DNA from: Polaribacter butkevichii
GTDB taxonomy: Bacteria; Bacteroidota; Bacteroidia; Flavobacteriales; Flavobacteriaceae
Direction of reading: 5' to 3'
NCBI RefSeq assembly: GCF_038024105.1
Contig: NZ_CP150661.1
Coordinates: forward strand, 1,755,001 to 1,819,000
Length of the DNA stretch: 64,000 nucleotides
Position numbers and translations under genes: made by a program
In this document: positions 24,430 to 36,088 of the stretch, one piece after another
How positions within the stretch are numbered: the stretch's first letter is position 1
Layout: each line of letters begins with the position of its first letter
The notes under the pieces: model-generated
What the model saw: only the letters and a program-made list of their open reading frames with translations
Databases searched by the model: none
What the model was told of the DNA's origin: nothing

Positions 24430-26934
24430 TTAAAATTTTATTTTTAATTGCGCTCCAAAGAACCTTGGTGGACCAGCAATAAAAGTCGGAATTCCGAAAG
24501 CACCACCTGTATTACCTGCATCAATAATGTATTGTTTATCCAAAGCATTGTTCATATAAAAACCTAGCTCATACATTTTGTTTATAGTAAGCCCTACTTT
24601 ATAATTTAAAATTCCATAACCCTCTTGTGAAATATTAGGTAAATTGGTTTCTTCAAAAAACACTTTAGACTTATAGGTATATGTTGGTCTAAAAAAGAAA
24701 TCTAAATTTTTGTTGATTTTTGGGTTGATATTAAAACCTAAAGAGAATGAGTGCTTAGGGGTTAATCTAAATGTATTTCCAGCTAAAGCTTGTTCATTTC
24801 CATTAGCATCTTTATCATCAAAAGAAGCATCTATATACCCATAGTTTGCAAAGAAACTGCTACTTTTTGTAAAAGCAAATTGCGTAGCTGCTTCAAAACC
24901 AAATGTACTTGCATTTCCACTATCCTCTGGCGTAGACACAAGTTTTCCATCTTCAAACTTGGTAATTGTTGTTTGAAAATTAGAATAATCATACATATAC
25001 CCATTGATATCAAACTGTAATCTATTATTTAAGAACAACGATTTTGCACCAACCTCATAAGACATTACTGTTTCATCAGATAATATATTTGTTTCCGTTG
25101 CTGTAACACTAATAACGTTAGGTCTTCTTCCTCTTGCAGCTGTTCCGAAAAAAGTAATATTATCATTCACATCATAATTTACTGCGAAACGACCAACTGC
25201 TGATAAAAAATTATCACTTGCTTCTATCTTTTCTCCGTTGGTACTTGCAAATAATACATTTGGATGATTTCCTGTTAAATACCCTAAATTAGAAGGAGTA
25301 GCAGCATCTTCTACTTGATAAGCCGCATTAATGTTTTCCCAAGTAGCTCTTAACCCTAAAGTAATCGATAATTTATCTGTAACATCATAAGAAGCATCCG
25401 CAAAAACATCGCCAGAATAATTTTTACCAAAATTAGTATACGTTTCTTTATTATAAGAACTTAAAGGAGCACCTGCTATTGCACCAAATGTTGCAGAATC
25501 ATTAGGTATGTTTGACAACAAAGTTGGCACACCATTCACAACAAAAGCAGTAGGATTTAAAAGTAACACACCAAAACTTCTCTCATCCAATTCCCATGGT
25601 ACTTCTTGCGAACCATCTTCAAAGAAAAAATTTCCACCAAAGAAACCTCTAAACTTCTCATCTGTATCAAAATTAAATCGAACCTCTTGACTAAATTGTT
25701 TTCCTTTAGCAATTTCTCTAAAATAAAGAGCAGGAGCCGCAGTTCCATCAGCATCAAAAGCTTCATTAGAATCAAATTGTCTATAAGCGGTTGTAGAAGT
25801 AACACCCCAAACATCATTCAGCTCATGTTTTAAAATACCTGTAACACCGTAAACAGTTCTATCTAAACCTAATTCTTCTCCTCTTTCTAAATCAGCAAAA
25901 GTATTTGGGTTTGTATCGCCACCAATTGGCGCATAAGTTCCACTTTTAAAAGAAGTACCAGGAGGCGTATCTTTTTGCCAGTTTGCAATAACATCTAAAG
26001 TTGTATTATCATTTATTAGATATTTAAATGATGTTCTAAAAGCAAGTGTTTCTTTTCCGTTTAAATCTCCACCAGAAACATTTTCGATAAAACCATCTCT
26101 AGAATTGTAAATTGCGGCAGCTCTAAAAAACAATTTATCATCCACCAAAGGTGTATTGTAATACCCTGTTGTTAAAACCTGATTGTAATTACCATAACCA
26201 ACTTTTACAGCTCCAGATGTTTCATTTTTTGCTTTATTTTGTATGATATGCATGGCACCAATTTGTGCTCCTCTACCAAACAAGGTTCCTTGCGGACCTT
26301 TTAAAACCTCTACACGTTCAATATCATACAATTCTACAACAGATCCTCTAGATTTACTAATTGAAACTCCGTCTTGAAAGATAGAAACTCTTGGTTCTAC
26401 TCTAGAATCTCCACTATCACTTGTAATTCCTCTAATAACAATTCCGGGATTATTAACACTTTGAATCTGCACTTGAAAACCAGGTACATATTCTGATAAA
26501 GCATCATACTCAAAAGTCCCTTGATTTTCTATAAAATCTGTTCCGTAAGAAGTAATAGCAATTGGAACATCTTTATTCTTTTGCTCTCTTTTCTGAGATG
26601 TTACCACAACACCTTCTAACATATATGAACTTTCTTTTAAACTAAAGTTTTCAATTGTTTCTGAATTACTAATTAATACTTTCTTTATAATTGTATTATA
26701 TCCTAAATATGAAACTTCAACAACATAAGACGCATTTGCAATTTTCTCTAATATAAATTCTCCATTTTCATTAGAAGTTGCACCTAAAGACAATTTTTTT
26801 ATATAAACATTTGCCCCCACAATAGGTTCTCCTTGCTCTGTGGTTATAGTTCCTTTTAATACGCTAACATCTTGTGCCTTTATACTAATTAAACTAAAGA
26901 GTGTTAAAAAAGTAAATAAAAATTTAAAATGCAT
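24430..26934 (-). CDS. TonB-dependent outer membrane receptor with carboxypeptidase-like N-terminal domain
   Basis: The 834-residue protein has a signal peptide (ending SIKAQ). A CarboxypepD_reg-like domain (about 22-110, GEPIVGANVYIKKLSLGATSNENGEF) is followed by a plug (about 115-225, with VEVLKGPQGTLFGRGA) and a 22-strand barrel ending in an aromatic KIKF. The plug and barrel resemble plain iron/vitamin-type TonB receptors rather than SusC. No SusD follows; instead there is the hydrolase-GDPD gene, hinting at lipid or phosphodiester uptake. The ligand is not readable. Confidence 0.9.
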   Translation of the reverse strand: MHFKFLFTFLTLFSLISIKAQDVSVLKGTITTEQGEPIVGANVYIKKLSLGATSNENGEFILEKIANASYVVEVSYLGYNTIIKKVLISNSETIENFSLKESSYMLEGVVVTSQKREQKNKDVPIAITSYGTDFIENQGTFEYDALSEYVPGFQVQIQSVNNPGIVIRGITSDSGDSRVEPRVSIFQDGVSISKSRGSVVELYDIERVEVLKGPQGTLFGRGAQIGAMHIIQNKAKNETSGAVKVGYGNYNQVLTTGYYNTPLVDDKLFFRAAAIYNSRDGFIENVSGGDLNGKETLAFRTSFKYLINDNTTLDVIANWQKDTPPGTSFKSGTYAPIGGDTNPNTFADLERGEELGLDRTVYGVTGILKHELNDVWGVTSTTAYRQFDSNEAFDADGTAAPALYFREIAKGKQFSQEVRFNFDTDEKFRGFFGGNFFFEDGSQEVPWELDERSFGVLLLNPTAFVVNGVPTLLSNIPNDSATFGAIAGAPLSSYNKETYTNFGKNYSGDVFADASYDVTDKLSITLGLRATWENINAAYQVEDAATPSNLGYLTGNHPNVLFASTNGEKIEASDNFLSAVGRFAVNYDVNDNITFFGTAARGRRPNVISVTATETNILSDETVMSYEVGAKSLFLNNRLQFDINGYMYDYSNFQTTITKFEDGKLVSTPEDSGNASTFGFEAATQFAFTKSSSFFANYGYIDASFDDKDANGNEQALAGNTFRLTPKHSFSLGFNINPKINKNLDFFFRPTYTYKSKVFFEETNLPNISQEGYGILNYKVGLTINKMYELGFYMNNALDKQYIIDAGNTGGAFGIPTFIAGPPRFFGAQLKIKF

Positions 26935-27451
26935 TTTATTGAGTTTAAAATTAATTAGAATGCAAATTTATCTTTGTGAAGCAAGACTCTTGTTAACTTA
27001 AAATCATACAATAGTTACTTTTTAAATAGTTAGACCCCATTTTTTACAAATAATTCACGAAACAATAACACAAAAAATTAAACATATTAATAGGGTTTGT
27101 TTTTCTCAGAAAAAACCTAAATATGTACAGCTGAATAACACCTACTTAATCATTTTACCGAGGCAGAAATCTTGTTCTAACAAAACGATACTAACTTACT
27201 CTATGGTAATAAATACAATCTAAATAATACGCTATTATTCCATTAAACAAAAAACACCCCCTATTTTACAATATAGAAACAAAAGATTTAAGCCACTTTT
27301 AATCATTCTGATTTTCAAGAAGAAACAAAAAATATTAAAATTAATTTTAAAACCATTTTTAAGCCATTTAAGCCACTTTTAAGAAATCAACAAATGTTGA
27401 TAATTTTTAAACAAAATTGCTAAAAACACTTTAAAAGCACTTTAAAATCCG

Positions 27452-27459
27452 TAAATTTG
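27452..27459 (+). promoter_or_regulatory. gyrB promoter -7 box
   Basis: TAAATTTG, with TTTA 18 bases upstream as a weak -33 element. Transcription would start near 27463. Confidence 0.6.
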
Positions 27460-27460
27460 A

Positions 27461-27501
27461 GATTACTGAAATTTATTTTTTAAAAACGAATTTCAGCAAT
27501 C
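27461..27501 (+). promoter_or_regulatory. Hairpin at the predicted 5' end of gyrB mRNA
   Basis: GATT-A-CTGAAATT (27461-27473) pairs with AATTTCAG-C-AATC (27489-27501) around a T/A-rich loop. It would be the first structure of the transcript and may stabilise or regulate it. Confidence 0.6.
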
Positions 27502-27504
27502 TAA

Positions 27505-29466
<1,962 letters not shown>

Positions 29467-29491
29467 AATTTCAACCTAAATAATTTTATTT

Positions 29492-29530
29492 AACACACAT
29501 TTCTACTCGTAGAAGTGTGTGTTTTTTTTT
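29492..29530 (+). terminator. gyrB terminator
   Basis: AACACACATTTCTAC / GTAGAAGTGTGTGTT with a two-base loop, then nine T. Confidence 0.88.
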
Positions 29531-29730
29531 GATACTTTTATCAAGTTTCTTAGACAGCTATTTCTTTAAAAAGATACAGTTAAAAAATAAAAGCCTACTT
29601 ACTACTAATGAAAAACACCCGTTTTTAACCGTTTATAACCTCATTAAACTTTACTTATTGATATATTTTTCTATTTTAGCCGATAAAGCCAGTAAATTTT
29701 AACCAATTACAAACTAAACTATATTACAAA

Positions 29731-30732
29731 ATGAAAAAAGGAATTTTAATATTTATAGGTGTATTCACCTTAACATTTAACACCAAAGCTCAAGATGGTT
29801 TTGAGGAAATTATATTAGGAGGACAAGAGGATGCTAAAAAAATTCTTGAAGGCTATTTTGCTCCTGCAATGGAAGGTTTTATATACTCTATGAATAATGG
29901 ATGGGCACACACTGCCAAAGTACATAAAGTTTTAGGATTCGATTTAACTATCGGAGCAAGTGGCGCTTTAGTTCCTTCATCTAAAGAAATATTTACCGCA
30001 ACCGGACTTACACATAATACAAATAATGACGGGGTTTATACAGGGCCAACATTAATGGGAGAAGGTGAAGGAAACACGTATACCGTAACAAAAGATGGAG
30101 AAACAATCTCTATACAAATGCCAGGAGGTATTGCAGAAGACTTACCCGTAAGCGCTGTACCCGCACCAACATTACAATTAAACATAGGTTTACCTTACAA
30201 ATTTGAAGCAATGGTTAGATATTTCCCTGAAACAGATTTTGGTGATGATGGAGGAAGCGCAAAAATGATAGGATTAGGTTTAAAGAAAGAAATTACCAGC
30301 TGGTTTGGACCTTTAGACAAACTACCTCTACATGTATCTTTACTTGCATCTTACACTACTTTAAACGTAATATATGGTTTTGAAAACACTGACAATGAAG
30401 AACTCGACATAGATAACGGAGCTGCAGAATTTGATTTAAAAGCATTTAATGTACAAGCATTGGCTTCGTTAAACTTTCCAATTATAAATGTTTATGGAGG
30501 TATTGGTTATGGTTCTGGAAACAGCGACTTTAAAATGACCGGAACGTATACTTACGATAAAGGAGGTTCTAATGAAGAAGAATTAACTCCACCAGATTTA
30601 AAATTTTCTGCAGCAAGTTTTAAAACAACTCTTGGAGCAAGATTAAGCTTAGGTTTCTTTAAAATATTTGCAGATTACACTCTACAAGAATACAATACAG
30701 TTTCGGCAGGTATTGCATTTAGTATTAGATAG
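29731..30732 (+). CDS. Exported protein of the DUF6588 type
   Basis: The 333-residue product has a signal peptide (ends NTKAQ). The start DGFEEIILGGQEDAKKILEGYFAPAMEGFIYSMNNGWAHTAKVHK agrees with flavobacterial proteins I recall as DUF6588. Later segments alternate short amphipathic strands and end SAGIAFSIR, suggesting an outer-membrane beta-barrel. The function is unknown. It is monocistronic, with a strong terminator downstream. Confidence 0.72.
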   Translation: MKKGILIFIGVFTLTFNTKAQDGFEEIILGGQEDAKKILEGYFAPAMEGFIYSMNNGWAHTAKVHKVLGFDLTIGASGALVPSSKEIFTATGLTHNTNNDGVYTGPTLMGEGEGNTYTVTKDGETISIQMPGGIAEDLPVSAVPAPTLQLNIGLPYKFEAMVRYFPETDFGDDGGSAKMIGLGLKKEITSWFGPLDKLPLHVSLLASYTTLNVIYGFENTDNEELDIDNGAAEFDLKAFNVQALASLNFPIINVYGGIGYGSGNSDFKMTGTYTYDKGGSNEEELTPPDLKFSAASFKTTLGARLSLGFFKIFADYTLQEYNTVSAGIAFSIR

Positions 30733-30752
30733 AAAAGCTCGAAATCCTTTTC

Positions 30753-30788
30753 GCAAAAAGACACCTTTTTAAGGTGTCTTTTTGCTTT
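30753..30788 (+). terminator. Terminator after the DUF6588-like gene
   Basis: A perfect 15-bp stem, GCAAAAAGACACCTT / AAGGTGTCTTTTTGC, with a 3-base loop. Confidence 0.87.
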
Positions 30789-30817
30789 TAAAGAACTAAA
30801 ATCTTAAGTAAATTTCG

Positions 30818-30825
30818 TATTTTTG
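30818..30825 (+). promoter_or_regulatory. mdh promoter -7 box
   Basis: TATTTTTG, 42 bases before the mdh start. Confidence 0.55.
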
Positions 30826-30867
30826 TTAGAGTTAAAATTTATTATAAATCTTAAAATTATATATATG

Positions 30868-31791
30868 AAAGTTTCAGTAGTAGGAGCAGGTGCAGTAGGA
30901 GCAAGTTGTGCAGAATACATCGCAATTAAAAACTTCGCAGCAGAAGTAGTTATTTTAGACATTAAAGAAGGTTTTGCCGAGGGTAAAGCAATGGACTTAA
31001 TGCAAACTGCCTCTTTAAATGGTTTTGATACAAAAATAACAGGAAGCACAAGTGATTATTCTAAAACAGCAAATTCTGATGTTTGTATAATTACCTCTGG
31101 TATTCCTCGTAAACCAGGAATGACACGTGAAGAATTAATTGGAATTAATGCAGGAATTGTAAAAACAGTTTCAGCAAACTTAATAGAACATTCTCCAAAT
31201 ACAATTATTATTGTAGTATCGAATCCAATGGATACGATGACATATTTAGTTCATAAAACTACTGGCTTACCAAAAAATAAAATTATTGGAATGGGTGGTG
31301 CTTTAGATTCTGCTCGTTTTAAATACAGATTAGCTGAAGCTTTAGGAGCTCCTATTTCTGATGTTGACGGTATGGTTATTGGTGGTCACTCAGATAAAGG
31401 AATGGTACCATTAATTGGAAAAGCAGCTAGAAATAGTGTTGTTGTTTCAGAGTTTTTATCTGAAGAACGTATGGATCAAGTTGTACAAGACACTAAAGTT
31501 GGTGGTGCAACCCTTACTGGTTTATTAGGTACTTCTGCTTGGTACGCTCCAGGTGCAGCAGTTTCTGCAATGGTGCAAGCAATTGCTTGTGATACTAAAA
31601 AAATATTCCCTTGTTCTGCATTATTAGAAGGTGAATTTGGTTTAAGCGATTTATCAATTGGTGTACCTTGTGTATTAGGTGCTAACGGAATTGAAAAAAT
31701 TGTTGAAATTAGCTTAACAGATGCTGAAAAAGCAAAATTAGTAGAATCTGCAGCTGGTGTAAAAGCAACTAACGGTTTATTAGAATTATAA
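30868..31791 (+). CDS. mdh: Malate dehydrogenase (LDH-like type)
   Basis: Mdh interconverts malate and oxaloacetate with NAD in the citric acid cycle. The protein has GAGAVGASCAEY, the substrate loop SGIPRKPGMTRE (Arg in this loop marks malate rather than lactate specificity), VVSNPMDTMTYL and the catalytic His in GGHSDKGMVP. I start at the ATG giving MKVSVVGAGAVG (307 residues); a TTG upstream would add 15 residues over the promoter box. It is monocistronic. Confidence 0.95.
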   Translation, partial: KVSVVGAGAVGASCAEYIAIKNFAAEVVILDIKEGFAEGKAMDLMQTASLNGFDTKITGSTSDYSKTANSDVCIITSGIPRKPGMTREELIGINAGIVKTVSANLIEHSPNTIIIVVSNPMDTMTYLVHKTTGLPKNKIIGMGGALDSARFKYRLAEALGAPISDVDGMVIGGHSDKGMVPLIGKAARNSVVVSEFLSEERMDQVVQDTKVGGATLTGLLGTSAWYAPGAAVSAMVQAIACDTKKIFPCSALLEGEFGLSDLSIGVPCVLGANGIEKIVEISLTDAEKAKLVESAAGVKATNGLLEL

Positions 31792-31836
31792 ATCTATTAA
31801 TAGATTTTATCTAACACCGCATTTAATATTTAAAAG

Positions 31837-31867
31837 CCTCAAAGACATTTTCTTTGAGGTTTTTTTA
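31837..31867 (+). terminator. mdh terminator
   Basis: CCTCAAAGA / TCTTTGAGG around a 5-base loop, then seven T. Confidence 0.88.
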
Positions 31868-32029
31868 TACTTCACTATTTGTTAGAAACAGCGTTTATCA
31901 AAATAAAAAGCTCCACTCCTATTACATTAAACTTAGTCCGTATACTTTTTCTAAAACCATAATAATTTCAAAGATTTATACTGTACTTAAAACATCAATA
32001 ATCAATCTTCTTATAGATTTACAGATAAC

Positions 32030-34171
32030 ATGTATCTTAGCATTCTAATTATTGAAAAAGTGAAAAAGCAAACACATACTCTTTTAAAAAACATATACGG
32101 TTACGAGAATTTTCGTCCTTTACAAGAAGAAATTATAGACAGAACCCTAGAAGGAAAAGACAGTTTTGTATTAATGCCAACTGGAGGAGGAAAATCTATC
32201 TGTTTTCAAATCCCCGCATTAATTTTTGATGGAATTACCATTGTAGTTTCCCCACTTATTTCATTAATGAAAGACCAAGTACAAGCTTTAAAGGCAAACG
32301 GAATAAAAGCGGATTTCTTTAACAGCTCTAATTCTCCACAAGAGGAAAACGAAGTCATAAATAAAGCAATCAATCAAGAAATACAATTATTATATTTATC
32401 ACCAGAAAAATTAATATCAGTAAGCAATACCTGGTTAAAAGAACTCAACATAAAACTAGTAGCTATTGACGAAGCCCATTGTGTAAGTATGTGGGGACAT
32501 GATTTTAGACCTGAATATACACAACTAAAAGTATTTAGAAATTCTATACCACACGTACCTTTTATGGCATTAACCGCCACGGCGGATAAATCTGCTAGAA
32601 AAGATATAGAAACTCAACTAGGTTTAACAAATTCAAAATTATTTATTTCTTCTTTTGACCGAAAAAACTTAAGTATAGAAGTAAGAGGACAAGTACAGAA
32701 AAAGAAAAAACTACAAGAAATTACCAGTTTTATAAAACGAAGAAAAAACGAAAGCGGTATTATTTATTGTTTAAGCAGAAAAAATACAGAGGAAGTAGCA
32801 AACTACCTTAAAAAAGAAGGGCATTCTGTTGCATTTTATCATGCAGGAATGAATCATGAAGAAAGAGAAAGCACGCAAACCGATTTTATAAATGACGATG
32901 TAAAAATAGTGGTTGCCACTATCGCCTTTGGGATGGGAATTGACAAATCGAATGTTCGTTTTGTAATTCATTATAATTTACCAAAAAACCTAGAAGGTTA
33001 TTATCAAGAAATAGGAAGAGCAGGAAGAGATGGATTACCATCAGAAACCATTTTATACTACAACATGAGAGATTTTGTGTTGTACAGCCAATTTGCAGAT
33101 GGCGGCGCAAACAGTGCCATGCAAAAAGAAAAACTAAATAGGATGCTTCAGTTTGCAGAAGCAAAATCATGCAGAAGAAAAATATTATTATCCTATTTTG
33201 GAGAACACCTTACTGAAAATTGCGGCAATTGTGATGTTTGCGAAAATCCACCTCAAGATTTTGACGGTACTGTTTTAACTCAAAAGGCACTTTCGGGAAT
33301 TGCTAGAATGAAAGAAAAAGACGGAATTACCATGTTAATAAATGTATTACGAGGCAGTAATAATGCAGACATTCACACAAAACAGTATTACAATTTAAAA
33401 ACCTACGGAATTGGTAAAGATGTTAGCTTTTTTGATTGGCGAGATTATGTAATTCAAATGGCAAATCAAGGTCTTATAGAAATTATGTATAGCGAAAATT
33501 CTGCTTTAAAAATATCACCCATCGGGTGGGAAGTTTTAAAAGGAGAAAAAAAAATACGCTTAACCACCCCTGTAAAAATTGATGATAAACAGAAAAAAGA
33601 AAAAGCACCAAAAATTACCACTGAAGGAGAAACAAATAAAGATTTATTTACAGAACTTAAAAAAATAAGATACGCCATTTCTAAGGAAGAAAAAATGCCC
33701 GCTTACATTATTTTTAACGATAAAACATTAAAATTAATGGCAAGTGAGCTTCCAACAACAGAAAATGAATTTTTAGCAATTTCTGGGGTAGGAATGAATA
33801 AAATGGAAAAATATGGTGAGGAGTTTATGACTGTAATTCGTAAATTTAAAAACGTAGCCAAACCCAGAAAAATTACCACCATACAAAAAACTTTTAATTT
33901 ATATAATTCGGGATTAAATCCTGCAGAAATTGCAGAAGAAAGAAGTTTATCTATAACCACTATATTTTCACATTTATCTCAACTATACATGGAAGGAAAA
34001 AATGTGAATTTAGAAAAACTTGTAGATAAAAAAGTGGTAGACAAAGTACGAGTTGCTTTTAATGAATTAGACAGAAAAATAGAACTGAAACCAATTTACG
34101 ACAAACTAAACGAAGAAGTTTCTTACGGAGAAATAAGACTTAGCATTACGCTCATCCTAAAGAATGAATAG
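32030..34171 (+). CDS. recQ: ATP-dependent DNA helicase RecQ
   Basis: RecQ unwinds DNA 3'-5' in recombination and repair. Walker A is PTGGGKSICFQIPA and the DEAH box IDEAHCVS. Helicase C has GIIYCLSRK and QEIGRAGRDG, zinc cysteines lie in CRRKIL...CGNCDVC, and RQC and HRDC domains follow (about residues 510-600). A C-terminal helix-turn-helix extension has NSGLNPAEIAEERSLSITTIF. The ATG at 32030 prepends MYLSILIIEK, which is atypical. The GTG at 32060 (VKKQTHTLLK) is a strong alternative start, because TATCTTAG over the ATG looks like a promoter box. Confidence 0.95.
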   Translation: MYLSILIIEKVKKQTHTLLKNIYGYENFRPLQEEIIDRTLEGKDSFVLMPTGGGKSICFQIPALIFDGITIVVSPLISLMKDQVQALKANGIKADFFNSSNSPQEENEVINKAINQEIQLLYLSPEKLISVSNTWLKELNIKLVAIDEAHCVSMWGHDFRPEYTQLKVFRNSIPHVPFMALTATADKSARKDIETQLGLTNSKLFISSFDRKNLSIEVRGQVQKKKKLQEITSFIKRRKNESGIIYCLSRKNTEEVANYLKKEGHSVAFYHAGMNHEERESTQTDFINDDVKIVVATIAFGMGIDKSNVRFVIHYNLPKNLEGYYQEIGRAGRDGLPSETILYYNMRDFVLYSQFADGGANSAMQKEKLNRMLQFAEAKSCRRKILLSYFGEHLTENCGNCDVCENPPQDFDGTVLTQKALSGIARMKEKDGITMLINVLRGSNNADIHTKQYYNLKTYGIGKDVSFFDWRDYVIQMANQGLIEIMYSENSALKISPIGWEVLKGEKKIRLTTPVKIDDKQKKEKAPKITTEGETNKDLFTELKKIRYAISKEEKMPAYIIFNDKTLKLMASELPTTENEFLAISGVGMNKMEKYGEEFMTVIRKFKNVAKPRKITTIQKTFNLYNSGLNPAEIAEERSLSITTIFSHLSQLYMEGKNVNLEKLVDKKVVDKVRVAFNELDRKIELKPIYDKLNEEVSYGEIRLSITLILKNE

Positions 34172-34183
34172 ATCTGATTAAAA

Positions 34184-34224
34184 AAATAGACTCTCTAAAA
34201 ACAAAAAAAGAGAAAACTCTATTT
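34184..34224. terminator. Shared terminator of recQ and fhs
   Basis: AAATAGA.CTCTCT pairs with AGAGAAAACTCTATTT around an A-rich loop, with A and T runs on both sides. It just overlaps the fhs stop codon. Confidence 0.6.
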
Positions 34225-35899
34225 AAGACAATCCAGAAATAACACCATCATTATCAATTGTCATATTTTCTGATGCTGGAATAGTTGGCAACCCAGGCAT
34301 TCTCATCATTTTTCCTAAAATAGGAATAACAAACTGTGCTCCTGCCGCAATTTCAATTTCTCTAACAGTTACCGTAAAACCTTCTGGCCTACCAATTAAC
34401 GTTTGATTGTCTGAAAATGATTTTTGTGTTTTAGCCATACAAATAGCAAAATCATTAAACCCTAATCTATCAATTCTTCTTAAATTTAATTGTGCCAACT
34501 TACTATACTCCACCGCTACTGCTCCATAAATTTCTTTAGCTATGATTTCTATTTTATCCTTTATTGGGCTTTTCCAATCATATAAAGGTTTAAATTGACT
34601 TGCTTTATTTTTAACAATATTTACAACAGCTTTTGCTAAATTGATTGTCCCCTTTCCTCCTTTTGCCCATCCTTCAGCCAAAACAGCTTCAACACCTAAA
34701 CTTGCACATTTATCTATTACAAAATTAACCTCCTCGTTAGTATCGGAAGTAAACGAATTAATCGCCACTACAGGCTCTATATGGAACTTTCTAATATTTT
34801 CTATGTGCTTTTCTAGATTTTTAAACCCTTCTATCACCTTTTCTAAATCTGGCGTATTGTATGCTTCTTTTTTAGCACCTCCATGATGACGTAAAGCTCT
34901 AATTGTTGCAACCAAAACCACACATTTAGGATTCAATTTTGCAAAAGTAGATTTAATATTTAAAAACTTTTCCGCCCCCAAATCTGCACCAAAACCAGCT
35001 TCTGTTACCACATAATTAGACAAAGACAACCCCATTTTTGTAGCTATTATTGTATTGGTTCCTTGTGCAATGTTTGCAAAAGGTCCGCCATGAATAATTG
35101 CTGGATTCCCTTCTAACGTTTGTACAAGGTTAGGTTTAATAGCCTCTTTAAGCAAAATAGCCATGGCATTTTCTGCTTTTAAATCACGTGCAAAAACGGG
35201 TTTATTATCAAAAGTAAATCCTATAAAAATATCGCCCAAACGTTTTTTTAGATTTTCTAAATCAGACGCCATACATAAAATAGCCATCACTTCAGAAGCC
35301 GGTGTAATATTAAAACCATCTTGTCTTGGCACACCATTAGAAGTCCCTCCAAGCCCTATCGTTATATCTCGCAGCGCTCTATCATTCATATCAATAACCC
35401 TTTTCCAAAGAATAGTTCTAGGATCTATATTTAAGTTATTGGTTTTACTCTGTATATTATTATCAATTAAAGCAGACAATAAGTTATTTGCTTTTTCTAC
35501 CGCATTAAAATCACCTATAAAATGCAAATTGATATCTTCCATAGGTATTACCTGAGAATATCCTCCACCAGCAGCTCCACCTTTCATACCAAAAACAGGC
35601 CCTAAAGAAGGCTCTCTTAAAACCACTGTTGCTTGTTTTCCTATTTTATTCAACCCTTCGGTTAAACCAATAGAAACCGTTGTTTTTCCCTCACCAGCAG
35701 GAGTTGGTGTTAAAGCCGTCACCAATACTAAATTATTATGAGCCACTTTTTCATCATCAATTAAAGATAAAGGTAGTTTTGCTTTATATTTCCCATACAT
35801 TTCCAATTCATCATCATCTACACTTAATTTTTGAGCAATTTTTGTAATATGTTGAATGGTATTTGCTTGTGCAATTTGAATATCGGTTAAATGTGTCAT
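34223..35899 (-). CDS. fhs: Formate-tetrahydrofolate ligase
   Basis: Fhs makes 10-formyl-THF from formate, THF and ATP, feeding purine and one-carbon metabolism. The 558-residue protein has the P-loop TPTPAGEGKTTVSIGL, REPSLGPVFGMKGGAAGGG, the ITIGLGG loop, EAGFGADLGAEKF and RHHGGAKKE. Length matches the family. It is a single gene, convergent with recQ. In this window it shares the one-carbon theme with metF and metH, but not the operon. Confidence 0.96.
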   Translation of the reverse strand: MTHLTDIQIAQANTIQHITKIAQKLSVDDDELEMYGKYKAKLPLSLIDDEKVAHNNLVLVTALTPTPAGEGKTTVSIGLTEGLNKIGKQATVVLREPSLGPVFGMKGGAAGGGYSQVIPMEDINLHFIGDFNAVEKANNLLSALIDNNIQSKTNNLNIDPRTILWKRVIDMNDRALRDITIGLGGTSNGVPRQDGFNITPASEVMAILCMASDLENLKKRLGDIFIGFTFDNKPVFARDLKAENAMAILLKEAIKPNLVQTLEGNPAIIHGGPFANIAQGTNTIIATKMGLSLSNYVVTEAGFGADLGAEKFLNIKSTFAKLNPKCVVLVATIRALRHHGGAKKEAYNTPDLEKVIEGFKNLEKHIENIRKFHIEPVVAINSFTSDTNEEVNFVIDKCASLGVEAVLAEGWAKGGKGTINLAKAVVNIVKNKASQFKPLYDWKSPIKDKIEIIAKEIYGAVAVEYSKLAQLNLRRIDRLGFNDFAICMAKTQKSFSDNQTLIGRPEGFTVTVREIEIAAGAQFVIPILGKMMRMPGLPTIPASENMTIDNDGVISGLS

Positions 35900-36076
35900 A
35901 TTTATAATTTACGCCTCGTTACATTATCAATTTCAGTGATTAAATATAATCAATTTTAAAACTTTATAAAAATAGAATGTTTTTATATTAAAAAATTACA
36001 GATAACACAATTAACTAAAAAATTTTTATGTTAAAATAAGATGCTTTATTTGAGAAGTAGAAAGCAATCTTTTTTA

Positions 36077-36084
36077 TATATTTG
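36077..36084 (+). promoter_or_regulatory. -7 box abutting a start codon
   Basis: TATATTTG ends 4 bases before the ATG at 36089. If it is used, the transcript would be leaderless. Confidence 0.55.
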
Positions 36085-36088
36085 ACAC

